A model generated the notes under the pieces. The model made no database searches and was not told the DNA's origin. It saw only the letters and a list, made by a program, of their open reading frames with translations. A stretch of 5,618 nt of DNA from JARYMI01 sp964550915 (lineage in GTDB: Bacteria > Acidobacteriota > Aminicenantia > Aminicenantales > UBA8522): the NCBI GenBank assembly GCA_964550915.1, contig CAZKBY010000167.1, positions 1 through 5,618 on the forward strand, read 5' to 3'. This document shows positions 1 to 5,235 of the stretch, one piece after another (the first letter of the stretch is position 1; each line of letters starts with the position of its first letter). The position numbers and the translations under genes were made by a program.

Positions 1-286
1 CTCCTGGCCCGGTAATGTGAGAGAGCTTGAAAACATGATCGAACACGCCGTGATCCTGTCGAAAAACAAAGAAATCACGATGTCCGACTTCCCTCAGGAT
101 CTTATTCATCCGGCTCCTGCAGAAGGGAAAACGATTGAAGACGTGATGAGAAACCATATCCTGAATGTGCTTGAAGAGACAAAAGGCAACATTTCAAAGG
201 CGGCTAAAATACTCGGAATCCAGCGGATGACCCTTTATAATAAGCTAAAAAAATATCATTATACCGTCAATAAAATAGACATATAA
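1..286 (+). CDS. Sigma-54-dependent transcriptional activator (NtrC family), C-terminal fragment
   Basis: This is the 3' end of a gene that enters from the left edge. The first full codon is at position 2 and the reading is open back to the edge, so the in-frame GTG at 17 is internal and not a start. The fragment is 94 residues. It begins with SWPGNVRELEN, the conserved end of the AAA+ sigma-54 interaction domain (lid/sensor II region). A variable linker follows, then a Fis-type helix-turn-helix (NISKAAKILGIQRMTLYNKLKKY) that would bind enhancer DNA. The family uses ATP hydrolysis to open promoters held by RNA polymerase with sigma-54. The N-terminal sensory domain lies outside the window, so the signal is unknown. 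A near-consensus sigma-54 promoter lies about 125 bp past the stop codon, in front of the next gene. That makes local regulation by this protein plausible but unproven. Confidence 0.95.
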   Translation, partial: SWPGNVRELENMIEHAVILSKNKEITMSDFPQDLIHPAPAEGKTIEDVMRNHILNVLEETKGNISKAAKILGIQRMTLYNKLKKYHYTVNKIDI

Positions 287-292
287 TGTCTA
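276..292. promoter_or_regulatory. 17-bp perfect dyad across the activator stop codon; candidate enhancer (UAS)
   Basis: The sequence TAGACAT-ATA-ATGTCTA has perfect 7-bp arms around a 3-bp centre, and the TAA stop codon (284-286) lies inside it. Its centre is about 150 bp upstream of the start site predicted from the sigma-54 promoter at 409-425. That is a usual distance for enhancer sites of NtrC-type activators, which bind dyads through Fis-type helices. It could instead be a short RNA stem at the end of the activator message. No T-tract follows directly, so it is a poor intrinsic terminator. The dyad is seen directly; its role is inferred. Confidence 0.4.
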
Positions 293-345
293 CATAATAT
301 ACAGCGTCTTTTTTTCGCGATCCCTCGGTCACGTTTCGAATTTCC

Positions 346-390
346 ATAATAGATTTATTATCAATTAGTTAGTGCCTCTCTAACAACTAA
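346..390. promoter_or_regulatory. Two AT-rich inverted repeats upstream of the sigma-54 promoter
   Basis: Two dyads lie side by side. The first is ATAATA-GATT-TATTAT (346-361). The second has outer arms TTAGTT (365-370) and AACTAA (385-390), with inner arms GTTAG (368-372) and CTAAC (380-384). Both sit between 20 and 65 bp upstream of the -24 element. They could be operator or enhancer half-sites, or an IHF-like bend region, but AT-rich sequence produces such dyads easily by chance. The function is not established. Confidence 0.25.
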
Positions 391-408
391 CCTCGGGCTA
401 TAATCATC

Positions 409-425
409 TTGGCACACATCTTGCT
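409..425 (+). promoter_or_regulatory. Sigma-54 (-24/-12) promoter
   Basis: The sequence TTGGCACACATCTTGCT matches the sigma-54 consensus TGGCACG-N4-TTGC at every fixed position except the last G of the -24 block, which is A here. The invariant GG is at 411-412 and the invariant GC at 423-424, with the exact required spacing. Transcription should begin near 434-437, giving a leader of about 85 nt before the response regulator at 522. Such promoters need an ATP-dependent activator, and one is encoded immediately upstream. Confidence 0.82.
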
Positions 426-452
426 ATATATTTGATGTGATGAGAAAACAAA

Positions 453-495
453 TTCCACGAGGAAAGCCCCGGGCCAGAAAGCTTTTCCTGTGGAA
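453..495 (+). promoter_or_regulatory. Long hairpin in the 5' leader of the response regulator mRNA
   Basis: Outer arms TTCCAC (453-458) and GTGGAA (490-495) enclose inner arms GGAAAGC (461-467) and GCTTTTCC (481-488, one extra T). The loop is about 13 nt. With small bulges this gives a stem of about 13 bp lying wholly downstream of the predicted start site. No T-run follows on the + strand, so it is not a normal terminator. It may stabilise the leader or affect translation. A small CCAA/TTGG stem (501-504/509-512) partly overlaps the ribosome site downstream. Confidence 0.45.
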
Positions 496-510
496 ATAAT
501 CCAAAAAATT

Positions 511-515
511 GGAGG
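511..515 (+). promoter_or_regulatory. Ribosome binding site of the cysteine-rich response regulator
   Basis: A GGAGG lies 6 nt before the ATG at 522. This is a strong Shine-Dalgarno sequence at good spacing and fixes the start codon. Confidence 0.85.
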
Positions 516-521
516 TTCATT

Positions 522-1316
522 ATGGAAAAACAAAAGATGTTGGTGATCGAGGATGAAGATATCATGCGGGAGGCGCTGTTCGATTACTTTTCAGACGGGG
601 GCCATACGGTTGATACAGCTCGCGATGGCGAAAAAGCGCTGGAAAAGCTTAGTTTTGAAGATTACAGCGTCATGATAATCGACCTTAAATTACCCGGCCG
701 TGATGGGATTTCGGTTTTAAGAGAAATCAAAAAAAAGAATCCCCGGGCGAAAGTTATCATCATCACCGCGTATCCCTCAGTCGAAACCGAGGAGAAGGCC
801 CTGCAGAATGGAGCTTTGAATTACCTGCCGAAACCTTTTGAGCTCAGCTATCTTGAAACTCTCATCAGGCAGTCTTACGAAATCGAAATTATCCCGACCC
901 CACCTGTTGAAGAACCCGTTGTTGAGGAAGAAATCGTCACCCCCTGCATCTGGATGCAAGCAGGAATAGTTAAAAAACGCATGTGTACCTACGGTTATAA
1001 TTGCACGAGAATCTGTGATTTTCACGTGGCGATGATGAACAAAGAGAAATTCAGGAATGACCCGAGGATCAAGCCTTTCATAGCAAAGCTTTATGCTCAA
1101 TTAGGCAAGAAACAATGCCGCTATGTTATGAGCGGGCAGATTTCTCACCGCTCCTGTGCTCAACTTTTTGACTGCCCGAATTGCGAGTTTGACCAGACCA
1201 TGCAAGAAGAAATAGACCGCCAGCTCCAGGTCAAGGCTGCCCGGGTGGAGAGGATGCGGACAGGAAGTCCGGGCGCGGTGAGAGTGAAGCACAAGCCAGT
1301 CAGGACGGATCACTAA
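522..1316 (+). CDS. Response regulator with receiver domain and duplicated four-cysteine C-terminal module
   Basis: The protein is 264 residues. Residues 1-120 form a CheY-like receiver: acidic pocket E10/D11, phosphoacceptor D54 in MIIDLKLPG, T82 and K104 in the LPKPF motif. A proline- and glutamate-rich linker (about 125-140) follows. The rest has no recognisable DNA-binding or enzymatic output domain. It carries two copies of a cysteine module: C142-x12-C155-x5-C161-x3-C165-DF, and C199-x12-C212-x5-C218-x2-C221-EFD. The pattern CxWMxAG...C...C..C.FD is one I recognise from signalling proteins of anaerobes, but I know of no proven function. Four cysteines per module suggest bound metal (Zn or Fe-S) and hence redox or metal sensing. 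The gene has its own sigma-54 promoter and ribosome site. Its stop codon overlaps that of the convergent HATPase gene. Confidence 0.92.
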   Translation: MEKQKMLVIEDEDIMREALFDYFSDGGHTVDTARDGEKALEKLSFEDYSVMIIDLKLPGRDGISVLREIKKKNPRAKVIIITAYPSVETEEKALQNGALNYLPKPFELSYLETLIRQSYEIEIIPTPPVEEPVVEEEIVTPCIWMQAGIVKKRMCTYGYNCTRICDFHVAMMNKEKFRNDPRIKPFIAKLYAQLGKKQCRYVMSGQISHRSCAQLFDCPNCEFDQTMQEEIDRQLQVKAARVERMRTGSPGAVRVKHKPVRTDH

Positions 1317-1855
1317 GCCGGTGTTTTTTCTCGATCCTTTTTTAAGTCTTCCTTAATCATTCTGATCCCACTCAGGGAATTGATTGGAATGTCCTTGAGC
1401 TGAGCTTTTATTTTCTTAGTGTCCAAGCGGTACCCGTGGCCGTCCTTTTTATGCACGTAGATTAGGCGGACGTCAGGATTTCCTGTGATCAGAGTGATAA
1501 TTGTCTGGCCGATGTCGCCCAGCGGTTTCCGGTCGATATGGCTGTACTGGAAATCAGCTCTTATCCTGGTTCCTTTTCCCTTCTTCGATTTTATGGACAG
1601 ATGACCGTTGGCTGCTTTGGCTGATTCAGATAAAAGAGACAATCCCAAGCCAAACCGGCGCACCTTTTTCGAAGTGAAGAAGGGATCAAGGGCTTTTTTC
1701 TGAGTTTCCTCATCCATACCTATTCCGTTGTCTATTATTTCTACAGACAGCAAGTCCTTCTCTATATCTTCATTTAGCCTTATTTCAATTTTACTCGCCT
1801 GAGCGGCCACTGAATTTTCGGCAATGTCGAGGATGTGCAGGGAGAGGTCTTCCAT
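1313..1855 (-). CDS. HATPase-domain protein of the hydrogenase-associated type (no histidine phosphotransfer domain)
   Basis: The protein is 180 residues. It starts directly with a GHKL ATP-binding domain: N box in ILDIAENSVAAQA (E13, N14), G1 box DNGIGMD (D42), F box DPFFTSK (57-63) and G2 box GLGLSLL (69-75), ending near residue 105. There is no upstream dimerisation/histidine domain, so it is not a self-contained sensor kinase. The tail (about 105-180, HIDRKPLGDI and NPDVRLIYVH) resembles small ATP-binding proteins often encoded just before the NuoE/HydC-like subunit of bifurcating [FeFe] hydrogenases. No such subunit follows here, because the gene ends the operon against a convergent gene. 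Its ATG shares one base with the TGA of the PHP gene upstream, which implies translational coupling. Its partner or substrate is unknown. Confidence 0.88.
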   Translation of the reverse strand: MEDLSLHILDIAENSVAAQASKIEIRLNEDIEKDLLSVEIIDNGIGMDEETQKKALDPFFTSKKVRRFGLGLSLLSESAKAANGHLSIKSKKGKGTRIRADFQYSHIDRKPLGDIGQTIITLITGNPDVRLIYVHKKDGHGYRLDTKKIKAQLKDIPINSLSGIRMIKEDLKKDREKTPA

Positions 1856-2613
1856 CAGAACTTCAACTCACCTGGATTATTTACCTGGATCAATTTTCTC
1901 CCCTCCTCATTCTTCAGCGCTTTTTTTATTTCAGCCAGAGAGCCCTCTTCAAGGAGGAAAAAAGTGTAGCCTTTTCCGATATCATCAGGATAGTGGGCAT
2001 CAGACGAGCAGATGATAGGATAATGATAAGGATAGGTTCTAACCGCTTGATCGAAGGTCAAACGGGGCGAGATTTCCAGGGCGTCCAAGGCCAAGCCCTC
2101 TGGAATAAACCCCAATTGGCCGATGATGCTAAAACCTTCTCTGTCTATATGAGAAGCGATGGAAATGCCGCCGAAGGAATGGATCAGCCGGATGACCTCT
2201 TCCAGGGGAATGGTCGTCGCGCCGATCAAAAGTTTGTTATTAAAGCCCTCCACTTCTTCCTTTTCGTTCACGATGACTTGCCTGCCAAATGCTTCTTCGT
2301 CATTCTCTCCGGGAAGTTTTTCGTAGACAAGTTCCTGAAGTTTGAGGGCGGATTCCACGTTGTCAAATAGAGCTAAAACGTGGACTTCTTCCCGGGAAGT
2401 CACTTCCAAGCCCGGAATGACCTTAATATGCGTTTTCCTGGCAGCATTCATTACAGCCAGGGAATTTTCTGAGGAGTTATGATCACAGATGGCAATGATG
2501 TCTATTCCCTCCTTCATAGCTGACGTGAGAATCCTCTTCGGAGACATATCGAGTTCTGTGCAGGGAGAAAGACAGGTGTGAATGTGCAAGTCAGCTTTAA
2601 AAGTTCGGAGCAT
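1855..2613 (-). CDS. PHP-domain metal-dependent phosphoesterase
   Basis: The protein is 252 residues and carries the full set of PHP metal ligands: DLHIHT (D8, H10, H12), CDHN (D44, H45), E70 in GLEV, H78 in VHVLALF, H155 in ASHIDR, and D205/H207 in SSDAH. These would bind a di- or trinuclear metal centre. The nearest well-known relatives in general form are the TrpH/RNase AM-type phosphoesterases, which act on nucleotides and RNA ends. The substrate here cannot be read from the sequence. An insertion of about 45 residues rich in acidic residues (about 85-130) lies between the H78 and H155 motifs. The gene starts 12 nt after the second DRTGG gene, with only a weak upstream GGA, and ends overlapping the HATPase start by one base. 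PHP genes recur in hydrogenase-linked cassettes of this type, which suggests a role in signalling or maintenance there. Confidence 0.9.
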   Translation of the reverse strand: MLRTFKADLHIHTCLSPCTELDMSPKRILTSAMKEGIDIIAICDHNSSENSLAVMNAARKTHIKVIPGLEVTSREEVHVLALFDNVESALKLQELVYEKLPGENDEEAFGRQVIVNEKEEVEGFNNKLLIGATTIPLEEVIRLIHSFGGISIASHIDREGFSIIGQLGFIPEGLALDALEISPRLTFDQAVRTYPYHYPIICSSDAHYPDDIGKGYTFFLLEEGSLAEIKKALKNEEGRKLIQVNNPGELKF

Positions 2614-2625
2614 GAATAATCCGGG

Positions 2626-2967
2626 TCAGTCCGACGATCTGATCAAGTCGTATAATTGTCCCGTTATCTTAAAGGCTGTCTCGCCGCTGCAAAGAAGGGG
2701 AACATTTTCTTCCTTTGCTTTTTGGGCCGTTTCTTCATCGGGCTTTCGGTTGTTGATGATGACGATCCCGGCCAGGTCTTTCAATTTGGCTACGGCGATG
2801 ATATTCTGGTGCGTCTGGAGAGTAATCCATAGGTTTCTCGCTTTGCTGTTGGCCATCACATCGCTCAGAAGGTCACTCGTGTATCCGCCTGTAACCTCTG
2901 TCTCTAACCTGTCTTGGCCGGTTAAAACCGTCAACTGCAATTTTTCAACGATTTCCTTGAGTTTCAT
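2626..2967 (-). CDS. DRTGG-domain protein, divergent second copy
   Basis: The protein is 113 residues, essentially a single DRTGG domain. It begins MKLKEIVEKLQLTVLTG, parallel to MTLREIKELLQAEVITG in the other DRTGG protein at 4773-5144, and the alignment continues through SDLLSDVM against SDLMSDVL. The middle has diverged: LWITLQTHQNIIAVAKL replaces the LLLTGLSNSQSVRTA region. The DRTGG fold occurs in front of CBS or phosphotransacetylase domains and may bind ligands, but no reaction is established for it. Its start is well fixed by AGGAAGG 8 nt upstream (2976-2982), inside the end of the preceding gene. Only 3 nt separate that gene's stop from this ATG. The pair may form a heterodimer; this is inference. 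Confidence 0.85.
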   Translation of the reverse strand: MKLKEIVEKLQLTVLTGQDRLETEVTGGYTSDLLSDVMANSKARNLWITLQTHQNIIAVAKLKDLAGIVIINNRKPDEETAQKAKEENVPLLCSGETAFKITGQLYDLIRSSD

Positions 2968-2970
2968 TTT

Positions 2971-4353
2971 TTAATCCTTCCTATATGGCGTTGTGCCGAT
3001 ATGAGATTTGACAGGACGCAGAAAAGCAGATTTGTTGAACAATTCTATTAATTCTTGCGACAGTTCTTTAAACTTTTGAGGGAAAACGAAAATACAGTCG
3101 GTGAGCTCAGCTTCTCCTTTGACGACGTCCTCGGCAAAAGCTAAACACGTAGGAGTGCCGCAAACCCCGCAGTCAATTTTTGGCAATGACTCGTAAATTT
3201 CTTCTTTTTCTTTTCTCTTTTTTATGGCTTTGGCCAGGTCTTTATCCAGAGGTTTTAGGGGACGCGGCTCCAATTTTCCTTCAATGAAAAAATAGCCCTC
3301 TTTGTATAGTTTTCGGACTTCTCTAATATCTGGACAGGCTTTAATTTGTTCGAATTCTAAAGTCTCGATTAACTTTAAGATTTTATTGTAAGAGATGTAA
3401 AGGTTTTCCACTGTCAAAGAGCCTCCGACACAGCCCTGGTGACAAGAATAGGCTTCGATAAAGTCGATGTTTTTCAGCCTTCCTCTTTCGATATCATTAA
3501 AGACTTTGATGATTTCACTGAGTCCCGAGACCGCCAGGGAATTTCTAAGCCTCAGAGTTCGACAAATGCCCCCAGCCATCGCCCATCCAATGCCGAGAAT
3601 ACAAATGTTTTTCAGAGCCTTCTGGTAGCTTCTGTTTTCTATGTCTTCCATGGCCGCCAGAAGGGGTCCGTAAATATCTGAAATGGCGATCGCCCCGTCT
3701 ATGTGAGATTTCCCCTTTTCTGCGGGCTGCTTGATGGAAATCATTTTTACAGGGCAGGGGGTGATATAAAAGGTGCCAATATCTTCTTCTTTTAAGCCGA
3801 GCCTTTTTGATTTTTTTCTTTTAATTTCCTTGGCAGCCAATTCTCGTGGAGTATCAATAGGGATGACCTGGTTGATAAGAGCTGGATATTTAACCTGGAT
3901 CAAGCGGACAACAGTCGGACAGACATTGGAAATAAGAGGCTTGGGTCCTTGGTATTCTCGGAGATATTCCTGGATGGCGAAACTGACCTCCCCGCAGGTA
4001 AAAGCCAGGTCATAAGCATCATCGAATCCCAGCCTTTTTATCCCGGAGAGGATTTTCTCGGGCAAAATTTCTCTTCCAAATTGAGCATAGAGAGCAGGAG
4101 AAGGCAGGGCAACGGTATGGCGGAATTTAGGGGATTCCCCGAAGGGGTCGGTTAAGGGAATGATCGCGTTTTCCGGACAGACTGTAATGCATTCTCCGCA
4201 ATCGATGCATTTCTCTTCGATGATGACGGCTTGGCCATCTCTAACCCTGATCGCTTGAGTGGGACACATCCGCATGCATTTCATCCTGCCGCTGCATTTT
4301 TCTGGGTCGATGCGGATGGAATGGAAATATTGATCCATTTTATTTTGTTTCAT
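2971..4353 (-). CDS. [FeFe]-hydrogenase-like Fe-S protein, probably sensory, with altered active site
   Basis: The protein is 460 residues with three parts. Residues 16-66 are a two-cluster ferredoxin domain. Cluster two is canonical (C49, C52, C55, C59P), but cluster one has R23 where the second cysteine is expected (C20-SGR-MKC26-MRMC30P). Residues 75-330 match the [FeFe]-hydrogenase large-subunit C-terminal domain. The four cysteines for the [4Fe-4S] part of the H-cluster are present: C145 (NVCP), C200 (TPCPVK), C304 and C308 (YSCHQGC). The proton-relay cysteine is V144, and the methionines near the diiron site are T198 and Y302; K203 is kept. Residues 387-425 form a C-x2-C-x4-C-x16-C Fe-S domain (C395-C420). 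This order resembles sensory [FeFe] hydrogenases without their PAS and output domains. Its start overlaps the preceding ATPase gene by 14 nt. M6 (4338) is an alternative start, and neither has a clear ribosome site. Confidence 0.9.
   Translation of the reverse strand: MKQNKMDQYFHSIRIDPEKCSGRMKCMRMCPTQAIRVRDGQAVIIEEKCIDCGECITVCPENAIIPLTDPFGESPKFRHTVALPSPALYAQFGREILPEKILSGIKRLGFDDAYDLAFTCGEVSFAIQEYLREYQGPKPLISNVCPTVVRLIQVKYPALINQVIPIDTPRELAAKEIKRKKSKRLGLKEEDIGTFYITPCPVKMISIKQPAEKGKSHIDGAIAISDIYGPLLAAMEDIENRSYQKALKNICILGIGWAMAGGICRTLRLRNSLAVSGLSEIIKVFNDIERGRLKNIDFIEAYSCHQGCVGGSLTVENLYISYNKILKLIETLEFEQIKACPDIREVRKLYKEGYFFIEGKLEPRPLKPLDKDLAKAIKKRKEKEEIYESLPKIDCGVCGTPTCLAFAEDVVKGEAELTDCIFVFPQKFKELSQELIELFNKSAFLRPVKSHIGTTPYRKD
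2976..2982 (-). promoter_or_regulatory. Ribosome binding site of the second DRTGG gene
   Basis: On the minus strand AGGAAGG lies 8 nt before the ATG at 2967. It is embedded in the last codons of the Fe-S protein gene, which supports a coupled polycistronic message. Confidence 0.7.
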
Positions 4354-4780
4354 TCAAGCCAATGATTATGTTCAATGATGTTCCTTTGCCGGGCTTAGAA
4401 GAGATCTCAAATTTATCGGCGTTCCTTTTGATGTTGGGTAGCCCCATGCCTGCGCCAAATCCCATCTCCCGCATTTTATCAGTAGCCGTGGAGAAACCCT
4501 CTTGCATGGCCAATTCGATATTTTCAATCCCGGGACCATCATCCTCAACCCTAAAATGGATTTTTTCAGGAGTGATGTTCAGAGTGAGCGAGCCTCTTTG
4601 AGCATACATAACAACGTTCATTTCCGCCTCGTAGGAGGCGATGGAGGCCCGTATGATGATCGAAGAATCAATGCCGATTTCCTGGAGAATTTCCTTGATG
4701 CTCGTGGAGGCCTTTCCGGCATTGCTGAAATCCCCTCCTTTTATTTCAAAGCGTTGAGACAGTATAATTTCATCACCCAT
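4340..4780 (-). CDS. RsbW-like ATP-binding protein (anti-sigma factor/serine kinase type HATPase)
   Basis: From the ATG at 4780 the protein is 146 residues, the usual size for the RsbW/SpoIIAB group. It has an N box with E51 and N55 (YEAEMNVVMYA), a G1 box VEDDGPGI (D81), and a G2 box GFGAGMGLPNIKR (107-119) followed by SSKPGKGTSLNI. It lacks a histidine phosphotransfer domain. RsbW-type proteins phosphorylate serine on an antagonist or bind a sigma factor, but no antagonist or sigma factor gene is visible here. The neighbouring [FeFe]-like protein is a more likely partner. The frame is also open to an ATG at 4822, but 4780 is preferred: it gives a short 8-nt overlap with the upstream gene and matches the start of the conserved fold. 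Its end overlaps the next gene by 14 nt. Confidence 0.87.
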   Translation of the reverse strand: MGDEIILSQRFEIKGGDFSNAGKASTSIKEILQEIGIDSSIIIRASIASYEAEMNVVMYAQRGSLTLNITPEKIHFRVEDDGPGIENIELAMQEGFSTATDKMREMGFGAGMGLPNIKRNADKFEISSKPGKGTSLNIIIGLNETK

Positions 4781-5144
4781 GGCTATTTTTTTCCGGAGTG
4801 GCGCTGATTCCCTTAAGGCCATGACTGAAGAGAAGGCCGCAGGCTGTGTACATCATGAATCGGGTCGAAAGGAGGGGGATCCTTTTTTCTCTGGCTAACT
4901 CAGATCCCTCTTTATCTGGCTTCTTTCCCCTGACATAGATAATGGCTTTGGCATCGATGATGCTTGCTGTCCTGACCGATTGAGAATTCGATAATCCGGT
5001 GAGAAGAAGGATTCCGGGTTTACCAAAAGCAAGGACATCACTCATGAGGTCAGATGCTCCGGCGGCCGTTATTTCTTCGTCAAGACGGTCATTTCCCGTG
5101 ATGACTTCAGCTTGAAGGAGTTCTTTAATTTCTCTTAAGGTCAT
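4773..5144 (-). CDS. DRTGG-domain protein, canonical copy
   Basis: From the ATG at 5144 the protein is 123 residues, one DRTGG domain with well-kept motifs: AAGASDLMSDVLAF, LLLTGLSNSQSVRTA, IIYVRGKKPD and IPLLSTRFMMYTACG. Small proteins of this form sit beside RsbW-like ATPases and [FeFe]-hydrogenase-like proteins in other anaerobes; no enzymatic role is known. The start is uncertain. In-frame ATGs lie at 5207, 5174, 5159 and 5144. The one at 5144 aligns with the start of the second DRTGG copy (2967) and has AAAAGGAGG 15 nt upstream (5160-5168), a long but usable spacing. The ATG at 5159 directly abuts that ribosome site, and the one at 5207 lies in a hairpin with no ribosome site. The stop codon overlaps the next gene by 8 nt. 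Confidence 0.85.
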   Translation of the reverse strand: MTLREIKELLQAEVITGNDRLDEEITAAGASDLMSDVLAFGKPGILLLTGLSNSQSVRTASIIDAKAIIYVRGKKPDKEGSELAREKRIPLLSTRFMMYTACGLLFSHGLKGISATPEKNSHG

Positions 5145-5159
5145 TTTAGTATTGGCCAT

Positions 5160-5168
5160 CCTCCTTTT
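5160..5168 (-). promoter_or_regulatory. Ribosome binding site deciding the start of the first DRTGG gene
   Basis: AAAAGGAGG on the minus strand is the only good Shine-Dalgarno sequence in the 91 nt between the protease stop and the ATG at 5144. It lies downstream of the ATGs at 5207 and 5174, which argues against those starts. Confidence 0.6.
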
Positions 5169-5201
5169 GGCCATTTCTGTGGGATTCCACGAATCCGCCC
5201 T

Positions 5202-5224
5202 CTTCATAGATGGTAACTATGAAG
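5202..5224 (-). other. 8-bp intercistronic hairpin between the protease and DRTGG genes
   Basis: Perfect arms CTTCATAG (5202-5209) and CTATGAAG (5217-5224) flank a 7-nt loop. The hairpin starts 11 nt past the protease stop codon. It lacks a T-run on the minus strand, so it is not a typical terminator. It may be an RNA stability or processing element, or an operator. A second dyad, GGATTC-CAC-GAATCC (5182-5196), lies just downstream in the same leader. Confidence 0.45.
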
Positions 5225-5235
5225 CTATCCAAAAG

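Noticed and set aside
309..315. Run of seven T after the activator gene as an intrinsic terminator
   Set aside because: The only clear stem nearby (276-292) ends 16 nt before the T-run, and no GC-rich stem directly precedes it.
777..1100. Open frame of 107 codons on the - strand inside the response regulator
   Set aside because: It lies opposite the receiver and cysteine regions and shows no family motif or convincing start signal.
1993..2370. Open frame of 125 codons on the + strand inside the PHP gene
   Set aside because: It is antisense to a gene with all PHP motifs, and its translation shows no recognisable motif.
4781..4822. Longer N-terminus for the RsbW-like protein starting at 4822
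   Set aside because: It would overlap the DRTGG gene by 50 nt and has no ribosome site; the ATG at 4780 gives a usual 8-nt overlap.
5145..5207. Longer N-terminus for the first DRTGG protein starting at 5207
   Set aside because: The extra 21 residues do not match the paralogue, the ATG sits inside a hairpin, and the only good ribosome site lies downstream of it.
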